The notes: a model not told the origin generated them from the letters alone. Shown: positions 17,239 to 27,905, counted from the stretch's first letter. The stretch: DNA of 64,000 bases from an uncultured Lachnospiraceae bacterium (GCA_947178145.1 CAMWXE010000011.1:1-64000), one strand, 5' to 3'. Numbers and translations are program-made.

Positions 17239-20118
17239 TTATTCCAGGGTATCCTCTAATCCGTATACCTCTACTTCATAGATACGCGCTGCACTGTCGC
17301 TTCCCTGTGTCGGCTTGTTCACCACAAGTTTGACATACTGTGCGTTCACAGGCGCAAATGCATCATGTGTCGTGCCCGCTGTATTTCTGGTCACGCTGCG
17401 CACCTCCTCAAATGCTGCGCCATCCTCGCTGACGTAGATTGCATAGGACTTTGTATTCATGTCTGCACTCTCTCCGCCTGCCTCTGCATGGTAGACATCC
17501 ACTGCACTCACTGTCTTCACAGAACCGAGATCCAGTGTAATCTCATGCGGTGCGCTTCCTGTCGCACACCATTTCTTTGTGTAATCGCCGTCCACTGCAA
17601 ACTGCGGCGCCTCGTTGTCATTGACATATGCGTCAGCCTCTGTGCCAGCTCCCTGTGACAGAAGCACAAGTCCTTCTGATGCCTTTTCTGTGATTACGAT
17701 ATAGCCTTCCATCGCGGCTTCACTGCTGCCGGACTCGTTCTCTGCTTTCATGGAAACGGCATACACTCCCTCTTCTGCATATGTAACAGAAACCGTATCA
17801 CCCTCTGCGCTCTCCTTGTCTGCACCGGTCAGTGTCCAGGTAACTTTCTGCGTGTTCTGTGAGCTCAGACTCTGGAACGTAATCGTCTCTCCTGGCGCTG
17901 CCAGTGTGATATCTGCCGTAAATGCCGCCTTCGGAATGCTGTTGTCCGGCCAGTCCATGGTAACGGCTGCGCTGGTGCCTTCTGCCAGAAGTGCGTTTAC
18001 CGGAACTACCTCAAATGTGGACTTGTTTGTCTCGTCCGTGCGCGGCAGTGTATTAATATAGAAGCTGTTTGTGTTGGATACGCCCAAAAGCGACTTGGTC
18101 TGGTCCTGATTTATCCGATAAACTTCATAGTAATCTGTCTGCGCGTCGCTGTCCCATGAGAGGCGCACACCTGCATACATTCCATCCTCGTCAAACTCGC
18201 TGTCAAGCACCTTCACATTGCTCACAGAAGCAGTTTCCTCTGCATCGGCCTCAATCATTGTGATATTTCCAAAACGGAACTGCAGATTGTCAATATCCGC
18301 GCCGGATGTCAGCCTGTAAGAGATCGCCTTTACTGTCTTTCCTGCTAATTCAGATGTTGTATAATTGACTGTCGTCCACTCATCCTGAACTTTTTTGTCG
18401 CCCTCAAGTACCAACTCGGATCCATCGTCAAACGTCAGCACTGCGTCAAGCGCAACCTCTGCACCCTTCGCCCTTGCTGTGGTGGTAAATGTCATCTTGT
18501 CTGATACTGGCAGGCTCGCGCTGTACAGCTTGATGTCAGACGACACACCCTGTTTCATCGTTCCGCGCAGAATCAGGCTGGTTCCGCCGTAGTATGCATC
18601 GCCCACATCAAGGTCAGCTGACAGCTTGTTGCCCGATCCATCCTCGATGATATAGCGGTATGTCGGCAGGACATCCGATATACTTCTATTGTTCCAGTCA
18701 AGCATGCTGATCTGCTCGCCCTTCTTATAAAAACCATATCCGTTTCCTGTCGAGAAGTTGGTCACAAACGGAAGGGATGTGATTGCGGTACGCTCCACCA
18801 CATATGTAGAGATACCACGCCAGTCTGTGTCACCTTCTGCATTGATTTCTGCGGAAGGGTCGCCCTTGGAATTAACCCACAGTTTATTTTCCTTTTTCCA
18901 GAAATCCTGTATCATCTGTGAGGAAAAATACGACCAGCTTGGGCAGTAAAGTCCCAATGACGTATACGTTCCTCCATCTGGATTCTCAAACAGGTTCCAC
19001 TTGATCGGTGTGTCATAACCGTTGCTCTGCAAGTCAATTCCGGCATATAAATCATACGGATCAATCTGATTCTCTTCTGCCAGTGCCGCGGACGCTTTGA
19101 GCAGTTCGTCTGGTGCAAGGGAGTCCGTTGTCCACCAGAAATTCAGGAACATGGCATCCGCTACAGACGCGTCCTCGTCATTTTTCAGATATGCGATATT
19201 CTTCTCCGTCAGCGCATTCTGCCAGTCCATCTCGCCATCCACTGTCATAGAATCATAGTACACGAGCTCCAAATCCGGCGCTTTTTCCTTATAGTAAGAA
19301 AGAAATCCCTGCATCTTCGCCGCATGTTCCTTTGTCAATGGCTCTGTGTCCGTTCCCTCTGTCTCCTGATTGATAAACCAGCCATCGAATCCATATGTGT
19401 TGGCAACTTCAATCAGTTTATCCACAACCGGATAGCTTCCGTCATCCGACTGCTGCAGAAGGTCATCCAGCCATTCCATCTTTCCGCCATGTGCGGTCTG
19501 TGGCATAAATACCGTTCCAATGACCTTCACACCATTCTTGTGTCCTGCATCCACTACATCGGCACTCGGTGCCACAATTAATCCCTCTCCGGAAGAACCG
19601 CCCCAGTACACCAGCAAATCCACATACTGCCAGTAGGAGAAGGCGTTTGCCTCCGCCTTGTTCAGTCCATGCGGGGAGTTTCCGCTGGTGCTGCCGTTCA
19701 TGATGGAGATTGCCATAATCTGTGTATCTTTATTCTGTGTGGCGTTTACCGTGTCAAGTGATGCAATGTCCGCGCGCTTTGCAAGCGGTACGGTACTGAC
19801 GTTAAAGATCAGATCTTCATCGTCTGCAGCCTTCCACTCCAGCAGCTGTGCCGGAAACCAGTAAGATGCTTCCGGCTGGCGTGTCATGGTAAGCTCCTTG
19901 TTTCCGTTCTCCTCTGTCACGGAGTAGTTTGACACGGACGCTGCCTGCTGTTCTGTCTCTGGCTCAGGTGCCGCTTCCGTGCTGACTTCCGTCTGTACGG
20001 GCTCCTGTGATGCCGTCGTCTGTGTGTCCTGCTCTGCATTTCCGCAGGCTGCCATGCTGAGCATCATGGACGCCGCCACAATAATGCTGATAATCTTTTT
20101 ATTATAATTTTTTCGCAT
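17239..20118 (-). CDS. GH85 endo-beta-N-acetylglucosaminidase, surface lipoprotein
   Basis: This 959-residue enzyme would cut the chitobiose core of N-glycans, leaving one GlcNAc on the protein. A lipoprotein signal ends in SMAAC (Cys25). The GH85 domain starts about residue 80 with YWFPAQLLEW and NVSTVPLAKR, hallmark strings of the family. GWFINQET at residues 247-254 supplies the catalytic Asn250/Glu252 pair. Beta-sandwich domains follow, then a PKD-like domain (about 730-815) and a C-terminal F5/8 type C/CBM32-like domain (about 835-955) for galactose or GlcNAc binding. No LPXTG anchor. The ATG at 20118 has AAGGAGA upstream. It lies 29 bases after the GH38 gene. Transglycosylation or high-mannose versus complex preference is unknown. 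Confidence 0.93.
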   Translation of the reverse strand: MRKNYNKKIISIIVAASMMLSMAACGNAEQDTQTTASQEPVQTEVSTEAAPEPETEQQAASVSNYSVTEENGNKELTMTRQPEASYWFPAQLLEWKAADDEDLIFNVSTVPLAKRADIASLDTVNATQNKDTQIMAISIMNGSTSGNSPHGLNKAEANAFSYWQYVDLLVYWGGSSGEGLIVAPSADVVDAGHKNGVKVIGTVFMPQTAHGGKMEWLDDLLQQSDDGSYPVVDKLIEVANTYGFDGWFINQETEGTDTEPLTKEHAAKMQGFLSYYKEKAPDLELVYYDSMTVDGEMDWQNALTEKNIAYLKNDEDASVADAMFLNFWWTTDSLAPDELLKASAALAEENQIDPYDLYAGIDLQSNGYDTPIKWNLFENPDGGTYTSLGLYCPSWSYFSSQMIQDFWKKENKLWVNSKGDPSAEINAEGDTDWRGISTYVVERTAITSLPFVTNFSTGNGYGFYKKGEQISMLDWNNRSISDVLPTYRYIIEDGSGNKLSADLDVGDAYYGGTSLILRGTMKQGVSSDIKLYSASLPVSDKMTFTTTARAKGAEVALDAVLTFDDGSELVLEGDKKVQDEWTTVNYTTSELAGKTVKAISYRLTSGADIDNLQFRFGNITMIEADAEETASVSNVKVLDSEFDEDGMYAGVRLSWDSDAQTDYYEVYRINQDQTKSLLGVSNTNSFYINTLPRTDETNKSTFEVVPVNALLAEGTSAAVTMDWPDNSIPKAAFTADITLAAPGETITFQSLSSQNTQKVTWTLTGADKESAEGDTVSVTYAEEGVYAVSMKAENESGSSEAAMEGYIVITEKASEGLVLLSQGAGTEADAYVNDNEAPQFAVDGDYTKKWCATGSAPHEITLDLGSVKTVSAVDVYHAEAGGESADMNTKSYAIYVSEDGAAFEEVRSVTRNTAGTTHDAFAPVNAQYVKLVVNKPTQGSDSAARIYEVEVYGLEDTLE

Positions 20119-20147
20119 AATATATTTGTCTCCTTTAAATCTAACAA

Positions 20148-23100
20148 TTAACAAATCTTTACTGTCACTACTTCATACGGCTTCAGCACGACTTCAATTT
20201 CCCTGCCCGCCACAACAGCCTCGCATTCTGTTTCCTCCAGCAGATTACAGATATATGCTTTGTTGAAATCCGTGTTTACTGTCAGCTTTGTCTTTGTGTA
20301 TGCATTTTCTGATTCGTACATACGAATGACTGTTCCGTCTTTGTCCTCGGCATTTTTGATCGTCTCGATCACGACGTTTGCATGCGCCACGGATGCGTAG
20401 GAGTATGCTGCCTTCTCCTGCGTCTGTGTCTGTACGAGCAATGGCTGATTCAGCTTGTATGCCTCTGCCACTGTTCCGGCGGCACGCCATCCTTCGGCAT
20501 GCGGATAGATCGCATACGTAAACTCGTGCTCCTCCTGGTCAGTGGTCGGATTCGGCTCGATTCCTGATTTGATCAGTGTCAGTGCCATATTGGAGTCCTT
20601 CACGGAATGTCCATACTTGCAGTCATTCAGCAGGGAAACTCCATAGTGTCCCTCAGAGAGATCCATCCACTTCTGTCCGCAGCTCTCAAAGCGCGCCACA
20701 TCCCAGCTCGTGTTCTGGTGGGTCTTTCTGGTCAGATTGCCAAACTGTATGTCAAACGCTGCCTCGTCTGTGTGCACTGCCACTGGAAAATGCACTTTCA
20801 ACAATGTCTGATGTTCCTTCCAGTCAACATGGGTCACAAACTCAATCCTGCGGCTGTCTGCATAGAATATAATCTGCTGCTGGATTGTAGACTGCGATGC
20901 CTTCCTCGTAATCTCAAGCACTGCACGCACTGCACCAATCTCTGTCCACTCCATGTGCTCCACATTGTCTACATCCCAGTATTTTTCTGTATAATAGATA
21001 TCAATATCCCAGTTGTCAAAGTAAATCGGCTTATCCTCATACATGCGCAGAAGGTTTGCCCGCTCTCCCTGCTGTACTACCTCGCGGTCATTTTCCTTGT
21101 CATAAATGCTGGTGAACAATCCCTGCTGGTCAAACGTAACTGTGTAGAACGGTGTCTCCAGCTGATACTCCCCAGTCAGTGTAAACGGAGCCTTTTCGAT
21201 TTCACACGCTGTATCGCTCACTGTGAACGACCTGTAGCCCTTTGACGGCAGATTGCGCACAAACGCCACGCTTCCGTCCTTTGTCTTCTGCACCGGATAG
21301 ACCACACCGTCCGAATCCACAAGTGCACTGCCCTCGAGCGCGCCAAGATTCACAATGTCATCCCTTACCTTGCCTGTCGTATTGAAAATCGTGACTGCCT
21401 CTCCGCTTCCAGCGATTGCTTTGCTGCGCTCCGCAGTCATTGATGCAAGCTGCTCTGCCAGTCTGCCGTACTCCTCCTTCGTCACCTCATAAACCTCATG
21501 GATGGATGATCCGGGAAGAATGTCATGGAACTGATTCAGCAGCACCACCTTCCACATTGCATCCAGCTCTTCCTGTGGATATGCCATCTCTGGCGCTGTC
21601 AGTACAGACAACAATTCCAGATCCATCAGACCCAGCTCGGATTTCCGATTAGAACGTTTGTTTCTTGCCATGGAAGTCAGCGTGCCTCTGTGATACTCAA
21701 AGTAGAGCTCTCCCTCCCACACCGGAAGCCGTTTGCTGCCGCTGACGCGCTCATTCAGCTCGTCAAAGAAAGTGCGCGCAAATGCCTGACGAACTTTTGG
21801 AATGCCCTTGACACCCTTTTCCATACGAATCGATGTCTCCAGCATCTCCCTTGTCGGGCCGCCGCCGCCGTCGCCATAGCCGTAAGAGATCAGAATATCA
21901 TTGTTGATATCCTTATTCTGATAGCGCATCCAGCCACCCATAATCGCGTCGGGATGAAGCATTCCGTTGTAGGTTGTGAAGAAATCCTTGATGGGCTGAT
22001 TCACACCTAATGTCGTAATCAGATGTGTCAGTACCTCGGTTCCGTCAATACCTCTCCAGCGCATCGTGTCATAAGGGATTTTGTTAAACTGGTTCCATGC
22101 AAGCTTGGTAGTCATAAAATAATCGATCCCGCACTTTTTCATAATCTGCGGAAGTGCACCGGAATAGCCAAATACGTCCGGCAGCCACAGGATGCGGTTG
22201 TCCACGCCAAACTCTTCCCGGAAGAAGCGCTTGCCATGCATAAACTGGCGCACGAGGGACTCTCCTGAGGTCAGATTGCAGTCTGCCTCCACCCACATGC
22301 CGCCTTCCGGCTCCCAGCGGCCTTCTTTGATGCGCTCCTTCGCCTTCTCGTACAGTTCCGGATAGCGCTCCTTCAAAAATGCATAGAGCTGCGGCTGGCT
22401 TGACATAAACTTGTAATTCGGATACTCCTCCATCAACTTCAAAACGGTTGCAAAGCTGCGCCCGGTCTTCTCCCTTGTCTGAGCCACCGTCCACCACCAT
22501 GCGACGTCGATGTGTGTGTGCCCAATACAGGTTGCAATCACGTCCTGATAGCCTGCCAGATCGGAATACAATGCCTTGTCAATATAGTCCGAAGCCTCGG
22601 ATAACGTGCGGTAAAACGCCTCGGAGTATGGAGTACGAAGATCGAGGAAATTCACTGTCTGATTCAGTATTTCTTCGATGTCTTTGCGGTTCTTGTCATC
22701 CTCCTCCATTCTGGAAAACGCTGCGAGCGGCACCCACAAATCATAGTAGAGCTTCTCAATCTTATCATCAACCTCATGCATCTCCACGATCAGGTTGAAC
22801 TCTGTGTGCAGTGTTCCTGTATATGCCTGGAGACCGATCTCCAGCACATCTCCCTCTTTTGCCGACGGGGACAAAAATACATCCCTGTGGTTCATGTCGA
22901 TGCCCTGTATCACTTCCCCGTTTACAAACAGTAAGAACTGTGGATTCTTTGCATCATCCCACTCGTCAATCTGTGTGCGCACATGGAGCCACATCCGCTT
23001 TCCATCCAGCTCACGAGGCACCTGATACGTCGTCTTGAACCAGTAGTGACGGTCCTTTCCATACCAGTGCATCTTCTGACAGTCAAATTCTTCCCATACT

Positions 23101-23240
23101 GCCGGGTCCGCCTCCGCTTCCTCGGGGCGTAAGTAATTTCCTTCTTTATACTGCCAATTATCAATTGTAAACTTCTGTTTAATTTTTAATTTCTTTAACT
23201 CCTCACAGATTACATTGACCCTTTTGTCCAAAAAATGCAT
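20148..23240 (-). CDS. GH38 alpha-mannosidase, cytoplasmic
   Basis: A 1030-residue retaining, zinc-dependent alpha-mannosidase without signal peptide. An N-terminal beta-domain (about 1-230) precedes the catalytic barrel. IGHTHIDVAWWW at residues 239-250 gives metal ligands His243 and Asp245. WLPDVFGYSGALP around 352-364 holds nucleophile Asp355. The C-terminal beta-sandwich region is typical of bacterial GH38 enzymes. GGAGG lies 5-6 bases before the ATG at 23240, outranking a TTG start 19 codons earlier. It is the first gene after the terminator at 23309-23362 and is probably co-transcribed with GH85. Likely task: removing alpha-mannose from imported glycans down to Man-beta-1,4-GlcNAc. Confidence 0.95.
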   Translation of the reverse strand: MHFLDKRVNVICEELKKLKIKQKFTIDNWQYKEGNYLRPEEAEADPAVWEEFDCQKMHWYGKDRHYWFKTTYQVPRELDGKRMWLHVRTQIDEWDDAKNPQFLLFVNGEVIQGIDMNHRDVFLSPSAKEGDVLEIGLQAYTGTLHTEFNLIVEMHEVDDKIEKLYYDLWVPLAAFSRMEEDDKNRKDIEEILNQTVNFLDLRTPYSEAFYRTLSEASDYIDKALYSDLAGYQDVIATCIGHTHIDVAWWWTVAQTREKTGRSFATVLKLMEEYPNYKFMSSQPQLYAFLKERYPELYEKAKERIKEGRWEPEGGMWVEADCNLTSGESLVRQFMHGKRFFREEFGVDNRILWLPDVFGYSGALPQIMKKCGIDYFMTTKLAWNQFNKIPYDTMRWRGIDGTEVLTHLITTLGVNQPIKDFFTTYNGMLHPDAIMGGWMRYQNKDINNDILISYGYGDGGGGPTREMLETSIRMEKGVKGIPKVRQAFARTFFDELNERVSGSKRLPVWEGELYFEYHRGTLTSMARNKRSNRKSELGLMDLELLSVLTAPEMAYPQEELDAMWKVVLLNQFHDILPGSSIHEVYEVTKEEYGRLAEQLASMTAERSKAIAGSGEAVTIFNTTGKVRDDIVNLGALEGSALVDSDGVVYPVQKTKDGSVAFVRNLPSKGYRSFTVSDTACEIEKAPFTLTGEYQLETPFYTVTFDQQGLFTSIYDKENDREVVQQGERANLLRMYEDKPIYFDNWDIDIYYTEKYWDVDNVEHMEWTEIGAVRAVLEITRKASQSTIQQQIIFYADSRRIEFVTHVDWKEHQTLLKVHFPVAVHTDEAAFDIQFGNLTRKTHQNTSWDVARFESCGQKWMDLSEGHYGVSLLNDCKYGHSVKDSNMALTLIKSGIEPNPTTDQEEHEFTYAIYPHAEGWRAAGTVAEAYKLNQPLLVQTQTQEKAAYSYASVAHANVVIETIKNAEDKDGTVIRMYESENAYTKTKLTVNTDFNKAYICNLLEETECEAVVAGREIEVVLKPYEVVTVKIC

Positions 23241-23308
23241 ATATACCTCCATTCCTGCATTGCTATGCAGAACATTTTTGTTATCAATTATTTTCAATGC
23301 TGACTGTT

Positions 23309-23362
23309 AAAAAGGCTGCCGCAAAATTTATCAAAGCTTTCACTTTTTTATTTGCGGCAGCC
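23309..23362 (-). terminator. Intra-locus terminator or attenuator between GH130 and GH38
   Basis: On the minus strand GGCTGCCGCAAA and TTTGCGGCAGCC form a perfect 12-bp stem around a 25-base loop that itself holds AAAG/CTTT complementarity, and five Ts follow. It lies 22 bases beyond the GH130 stop and should end or attenuate the transporter transcript before the GH38-GH85 genes. Confidence 0.8.
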
Positions 23363-23383
23363 TGTCCTGGACTCCTACTTGAT

Positions 23384-24370
23384 TCAAACGGGATCCATAT
23401 AAGCCATCAGACGGTCTACAGTCGTAAATGCAAGCCCAGTCACGGTATCTGCACAGCCGTAATAAATTGCAATTCTTCCCGTCGCCGCATCTGCAAGCGC
23501 CGCACACGGAAATACCACATTGGGCACATCTCCGACACACTCATAGATTTCATGAGGTCCTAAAATATAATTCTTTGTTCTCTTGATTACCTTCCACGGC
23601 TCTTCCAAATCGAGCAGCGCACAGCCCATTCTGTAGACAAAACCGTTGCATGTATTGATGACGCCGTGATAAATCAGCAGCCAGCCCTCGTCTGTCTCAA
23701 TCGGCACGCTTCCCGCACCGATCTTGGTACACTGCCATGCTGAGGCATCGCCTTTGATTGTTCCCATCACAAATCGATGGCAGCCCCAGTATTTCAGATC
23801 CGGGCTCTCGCTCAGGAAAATATCCCCAAACGGCGTATGGCCGTTGTCACTCGGACGACTCAGCATATAGTAATTGCCACGAATCCTGCGCGGAAACAGC
23901 ACGCCATTGCGGTTAAACGGCAGAAATGCGTTTTCCAGCTGGTAGAAAGTCTTAAAATCAAAGGTATATCCTACCCCAATGGTCGGATACTCATGGTAAC
24001 CGTTGCACCATGTGATATAGTACCTGTCCTCTATAAAGCAAACCCTGGGGTCATACCGGAAATCCCTCCTGGCCACTTCTGGATGTGCCCCCTGAAATGC
24101 GATTGGGTCGTCAGAAATATCCCAGTGGATGCCATCCTTGCTGAATCCAGCGAAGATATCCATGCTGATCGATCTGCTGTCACAGCGGAACACACCTGCA
24201 TATCCATCCTCAAAAGGGACAACGGCACTGTTAAAAATACTGTTGGAATTTTTGGTTGCAAATCGTTCAATGATAGGATTTGCATGATAACGCCACACTG
24301 GCAGTTTTTCCGCTGTTCCTGGATCCTGCCATGGCATATTGGGCAGATTATTTCCGATTATTTTAGCCAT
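23384..24370 (-). CDS. GH130 beta-1,4-mannoside phosphorylase
   Basis: This 328-residue cytoplasmic enzyme has the five-bladed propeller pattern of GH130: NPII near residue 32, [18 protein letters not shown] at about 48-65, the FSKDGIHW blade motif, and [18 protein letters not shown] with the conserved DPR. GH130 enzymes use inorganic phosphate to split beta-1,4-mannosides, yielding mannose-1-phosphate. Next to GH85, GH38 and a GlcNAc-processing pair, the most sensible substrate is Man-beta-1,4-GlcNAc, as for the Bacteroides N-glycan phosphorylase; mannooligosaccharide phosphorolysis is the alternative. It follows the binding-protein gene by 29 bases, with a GAGGTG ribosome site, and precedes the internal terminator. 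Confidence 0.92.
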   Translation of the reverse strand: MAKIIGNNLPNMPWQDPGTAEKLPVWRYHANPIIERFATKNSNSIFNSAVVPFEDGYAGVFRCDSRSISMDIFAGFSKDGIHWDISDDPIAFQGAHPEVARRDFRYDPRVCFIEDRYYITWCNGYHEYPTIGVGYTFDFKTFYQLENAFLPFNRNGVLFPRRIRGNYYMLSRPSDNGHTPFGDIFLSESPDLKYWGCHRFVMGTIKGDASAWQCTKIGAGSVPIETDEGWLLIYHGVINTCNGFVYRMGCALLDLEEPWKVIKRTKNYILGPHEIYECVGDVPNVVFPCAALADAATGRIAIYYGCADTVTGLAFTTVDRLMAYMDPV

Positions 24371-24399
24371 TTGCCGACACCTCTGTCTTCTATTATTTT

Positions 24400-25911
24400 T
24401 TATTTGCCCATAAACTCGTCAACCTGTCTCTGAGCCTCGTCCATAACATCCTGCCATCCTGCCTTCAGCAGTTCTTCTTTGATCTTTGGCACTACGACTT
24501 CCGGATCCTGCACACCAGTCATAACCTCACTGCGGTAACGCAGCCAGATCTCACGGCAGTTTGCCAGCTGGTCGGATACCGGATTGGTATCAAATGTAAA
24601 GCCAAGCATTACAGAGGACTCCGCTGCCTCATTCAAAGCCTTAACCTCATCCCACTGATTAAACTCATCTGTGTCAAGTGTTGTAACAGTAAAGAACGAT
24701 CCCTGTGTGTAACCTGCCAGCGCCCAGTCGTTGTTGATCTTATGCACTTTGCCGTCCTCTGTGTACTCGAAGTTCACGCCTTCCTCACCATAGTAGAACA
24801 AGTCGCGGAGCTTTGTGTCACAGTTTACCAGATCCAGAAGCTGTAAACACTTTTCAGGATATTGTGTATTGATAGAAACCATGTTGAGAGAACCTCTAAC
24901 AGTCTCATTGGAGAGAATTGTCTTCTCAATCTGCTGTACGACAACGTCCTTGCCCATCTGAGGACCCCATGAAGTCACGCCTGCGGACTCCCAGCCCTGA
25001 GCAACACGCCACATATTGTAAACACGTCCTTCTGTCAGTGTCGCGGCATCCGGATTGATAATTCCCTTCTGATACCACTCATGTATAATCTTGAGCTGAT
25101 CCATAATGTCCTGCTCTTCCAGTGTAAAGCATACTCTTCCATCCTGATCGTCGAACCGCACACCGAGAATCTGAGTACCAGCTCCAATCTGATCATACAC
25201 ATCAAAGATATAGTACAGGCCGTCGTTCTTCACATATACCGGGTAATCGTTCTTATCAGCCTTCAATGTCTCAAAAGTCTCTGTCATGGAATCAAGTGTT
25301 ATGAGAGACTTGATATCAAGACTGTACTCATCAACCAGCTCTTTGTCCCAGATCGCATAATTGGTGATAGAGCTGTCCTTATAGGTAGGAACACCGTAAA
25401 TCCTGTCCTTTACACGAACACCATCCCAGTACTTATCCGGCATAAGCTCCATCAAACCAGGCATATTGGCCTCAAGCAGATCCGTGATATCCGCATATGC
25501 ACCCAGGTTAATATCTGCAACATAGTTATTACCATTTCCAAATATAATATCATATGGTTCATTGGTGCTGACGATAATGTTGCGGCGGTTATCCCAGTCA
25601 CCCCATGGAATCACTTCCATCTCAAGATTCACGCCAATCTTCTCTCCGATATATGCATTGACTGACGAAATCCAGGAATCATAATTGGTCGGCATACCAT
25701 TACCGATCGTCACCCACTTCAGATTTACAATCTCACCGCTGTTACTGCTCTGAGACTGTGCGTTGTCACTGCTCTGGCTGCCTGACGAAGATGCTGTATT
25801 GTCTCCGCTGCCTGTATTGTTTGCAGTATCTCCACTGCCGCCGCAGCCTGTCAGCATTCCCATTGCCATCACTGCCACAAGACCAGATGCTAATAACCTT
25901 TTCAACTTCAT
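24400..25911 (-). CDS. Sugar ABC transporter solute-binding lipoprotein
   Basis: The 503-residue precursor has a signal ending MGMLTGC (lipidation at Cys23), a Ser/Asn/Gly-rich linker to about residue 60, and a family-1 extracellular binding domain of the size (over 440 residues) used for long oligosaccharides with LplB/YtcP permeases. GGAGGAAG lies before the ATG. It is third in the transporter operon and next to GH130. By context it should capture N-glycan oligosaccharides released by the GH85 enzyme, in the way NgtS does in Streptococcus pneumoniae; that specificity is inferred from neighbours. Confidence 0.9.
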   Translation of the reverse strand: MKLKRLLASGLVAVMAMGMLTGCGGSGDTANNTGSGDNTASSSGSQSSDNAQSQSSNSGEIVNLKWVTIGNGMPTNYDSWISSVNAYIGEKIGVNLEMEVIPWGDWDNRRNIIVSTNEPYDIIFGNGNNYVADINLGAYADITDLLEANMPGLMELMPDKYWDGVRVKDRIYGVPTYKDSSITNYAIWDKELVDEYSLDIKSLITLDSMTETFETLKADKNDYPVYVKNDGLYYIFDVYDQIGAGTQILGVRFDDQDGRVCFTLEEQDIMDQLKIIHEWYQKGIINPDAATLTEGRVYNMWRVAQGWESAGVTSWGPQMGKDVVVQQIEKTILSNETVRGSLNMVSINTQYPEKCLQLLDLVNCDTKLRDLFYYGEEGVNFEYTEDGKVHKINNDWALAGYTQGSFFTVTTLDTDEFNQWDEVKALNEAAESSVMLGFTFDTNPVSDQLANCREIWLRYRSEVMTGVQDPEVVVPKIKEELLKAGWQDVMDEAQRQVDEFMGK

Positions 25912-25955
25912 AATAACTTCCTCCTTCTTTGCTTGTTTATAAATTTCTTCACACT

Positions 25956-26870
25956 TTATTCCTTAACCGAACCGATGGTCAGGCCGGAAATGAAATACTT
26001 CTGGAAAAACGGATAGGTACATGCAATTGGTACGATGATGACAATCGCAATTGCCATTCGCACACTTTCTGTAGGCATGGAAGCCTTGTACTGCTGCAGC
26101 GACAGGCCGCCATACGGATTGTTTGCGATGTACTCAATATTCTTTTGTATATTGTTCAACAAGGACTGCAGCGTCTGCAGATTCTTGTCTTGAATGTACA
26201 AGGAAGCTTGGAACCAGTCATTCCAATATCCAAATGCCGCAAACATACCAATTGTCGCGATAACGGGCTTGGAAATCGGCATTACAATCTGAGACCAGAT
26301 ACGAAACTGCCCGGCACCATCAATCTTTGCCGATTCTATAATCGAATCCGGAACTGTCGTTCTGAAAAATGTACGGCAGATCGTCACACTGAAGGATGAG
26401 CACGCAAGGGGCAGTATCAGCGCCCAAATCGTATTGCTCAGACCTAAAATGTTATTTACTACCACATAGCTTGCCAGCATACCGCCATTGAATACCATCG
26501 GTATGAAAATCAGCCATGTATACAGCTTTTTCAGCTTGAAATTTCTTCTGGAAACAACATAACCCATAGAAGTATCCAGCGCAATTGCGATAATGGTACC
26601 CAAAATGGTTACCAGAACAGACATAAATGCCGCGCGCAGGATCATTCCGCGTTCATTCCACAAAAATTTGTACGCCGAACCGGAAAACTGTGCCGGAATC
26701 AGCTGATATCCGCTTACACGAAGAGCCTCCTCGTCAGTGATAGAAATTGAAAACACAAACAACAGCGGAATCACACACATCACTGCCAAAATCAGAAACA
26801 CGATGTTGAACACGATGTTTGTGGATTGTTTAATTTGATTCAATGACTGGCCGCTTTCTTCTTTTGCCAC
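25956..26870 (-). CDS. Carbohydrate ABC transporter permease, YtcP type
   Basis: A 304-residue inner-membrane subunit with six hydrophobic segments, beginning IVFNIVFLILAVMCVIPLL. The EAA loop that contacts the ATPase is ESAKIDGAGQFRIWSQIVMP near residue 188, and the C-terminus FFQKYFISGLTIGSVKE is characteristic of the YtcP/AraQ branch. Translation starts at GTG 26870 (AGGGGGTG upstream). It follows the LplB-type gene by 15 bases. No ATPase gene is nearby, so a shared MsmK/UgpC-type ATPase elsewhere must energise it. Confidence 0.94.
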   Translation of the reverse strand: MAKEESGQSLNQIKQSTNIVFNIVFLILAVMCVIPLLFVFSISITDEEALRVSGYQLIPAQFSGSAYKFLWNERGMILRAAFMSVLVTILGTIIAIALDTSMGYVVSRRNFKLKKLYTWLIFIPMVFNGGMLASYVVVNNILGLSNTIWALILPLACSSFSVTICRTFFRTTVPDSIIESAKIDGAGQFRIWSQIVMPISKPVIATIGMFAAFGYWNDWFQASLYIQDKNLQTLQSLLNNIQKNIEYIANNPYGGLSLQQYKASMPTESVRMAIAIVIIVPIACTYPFFQKYFISGLTIGSVKE

Positions 26871-26885
26871 ATGAACACCCCCTAA

Positions 26886-27869
26886 TTATATAATCCTGTT
26901 TTCGTTGTCTAATTTGCTCACAACCCAGTTTGCAAACAGAATCGTGCCACAGCTGCAGATTGCCTGGAAGAAGGACGCTGCCGCCGTCTGACCGATTGGC
27001 GCTGTAGACTGGATCGCATTGTATATATATGTATCAAAGGTCGATACTGTCGTATACAATGACGCTGGAATACGTCCGGTCACCTGATAGAACAGACCGA
27101 AATCCGAGTTGAAGATCTTACCGCAGTCCAGAATCAGCATCATGATAAATACTGGTTTGATTGCCGGAAGCGTGATATGTCTTGCCTGCTGCTTCTTGGT
27201 GGCACCATCCATAACCGCTGCCTCGTAGAGTGACGGGTCAATTCCTGTGATACTTGCCAGATAGAGCACCATTCCATATCCCATACCTTTCCATGTATTC
27301 AGGAAAATCAGGATAAATGGCCAGTATTTCGGCTCCTGATACCACATGATGCGCTCTCCGCCGAGCGATGTGATAATTCCGTTGATATATCCTCTCTCCG
27401 GTGTCAGCAGTGCATAGACAAAATAGCTGACAACAACCCATGACATAAAGTATGGAAGGAACATCATCGTCTGATACACCTTGGAACCCTTCTTGTTGCG
27501 CATACTGCTCAACATCAGTGCCCCTCCCACTGCAACGCTTGCACTGATAATAATGAATGCAATGTTGTAGAGTATCGTGTTCCTCAGAAGCATTGTGAAT
27601 GAGTTGGATGTAAAGAAATAGCTGAAATTGCCAAATCCCGCCCATTCACTGTGCAGGAGGTTGTAGATAAATCCATGTCCGCCTTGCTGCAGTTTGTAGT
27701 TCTTAAATGCAATGATAATACCAAACATTGGCAGGTATGAAAATGTCAAAAACCATAACAATGTCGGCAGTGACAGAAGAAACAACTCCGTGTCGTCACG
27801 TGACCATCGCTTCCACCAAGGCTTGCCGGATTTACTCCCCCCTCCGTCAGTCGTTTTGCGATTTCCCAT
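26886..27869 (-). CDS. Carbohydrate ABC transporter permease, LplB type
   Basis: A 327-residue inner-membrane protein whose cytoplasmic N-terminus is Lys/Gly/Trp-rich, followed by six membrane segments; FSYLPMFGIIIAFKNY is the typical first-loop motif of the LplB branch. The EAA motif is YEAAVMDGATKKQQARHI near residue 215. It is the first gene of the operon LplB-YtcP-binding protein-GH130, with AAGGAGG eight bases before the ATG and a consensus promoter at 27906-27934. It pairs with the next gene as a heterodimeric channel for oligosaccharide. Confidence 0.94.
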   Translation of the reverse strand: MGNRKTTDGGGSKSGKPWWKRWSRDDTELFLLSLPTLLWFLTFSYLPMFGIIIAFKNYKLQQGGHGFIYNLLHSEWAGFGNFSYFFTSNSFTMLLRNTILYNIAFIIISASVAVGGALMLSSMRNKKGSKVYQTMMFLPYFMSWVVVSYFVYALLTPERGYINGIITSLGGERIMWYQEPKYWPFILIFLNTWKGMGYGMVLYLASITGIDPSLYEAAVMDGATKKQQARHITLPAIKPVFIMMLILDCGKIFNSDFGLFYQVTGRIPASLYTTVSTFDTYIYNAIQSTAPIGQTAAASFFQAICSCGTILFANWVVSKLDNENRII

Positions 27870-27905
27870 TTGATTTACCTCCTTCTATTTATGTTTGTCA
27901 ACGTT

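Noticed and set aside
23384..24370. GH43 or GH32 assignment for the five-bladed propeller enzyme.
   Set aside because: The [15 protein letters not shown] and DPR motifs and length fit GH130 better, and the context supplies the mannoside substrate.
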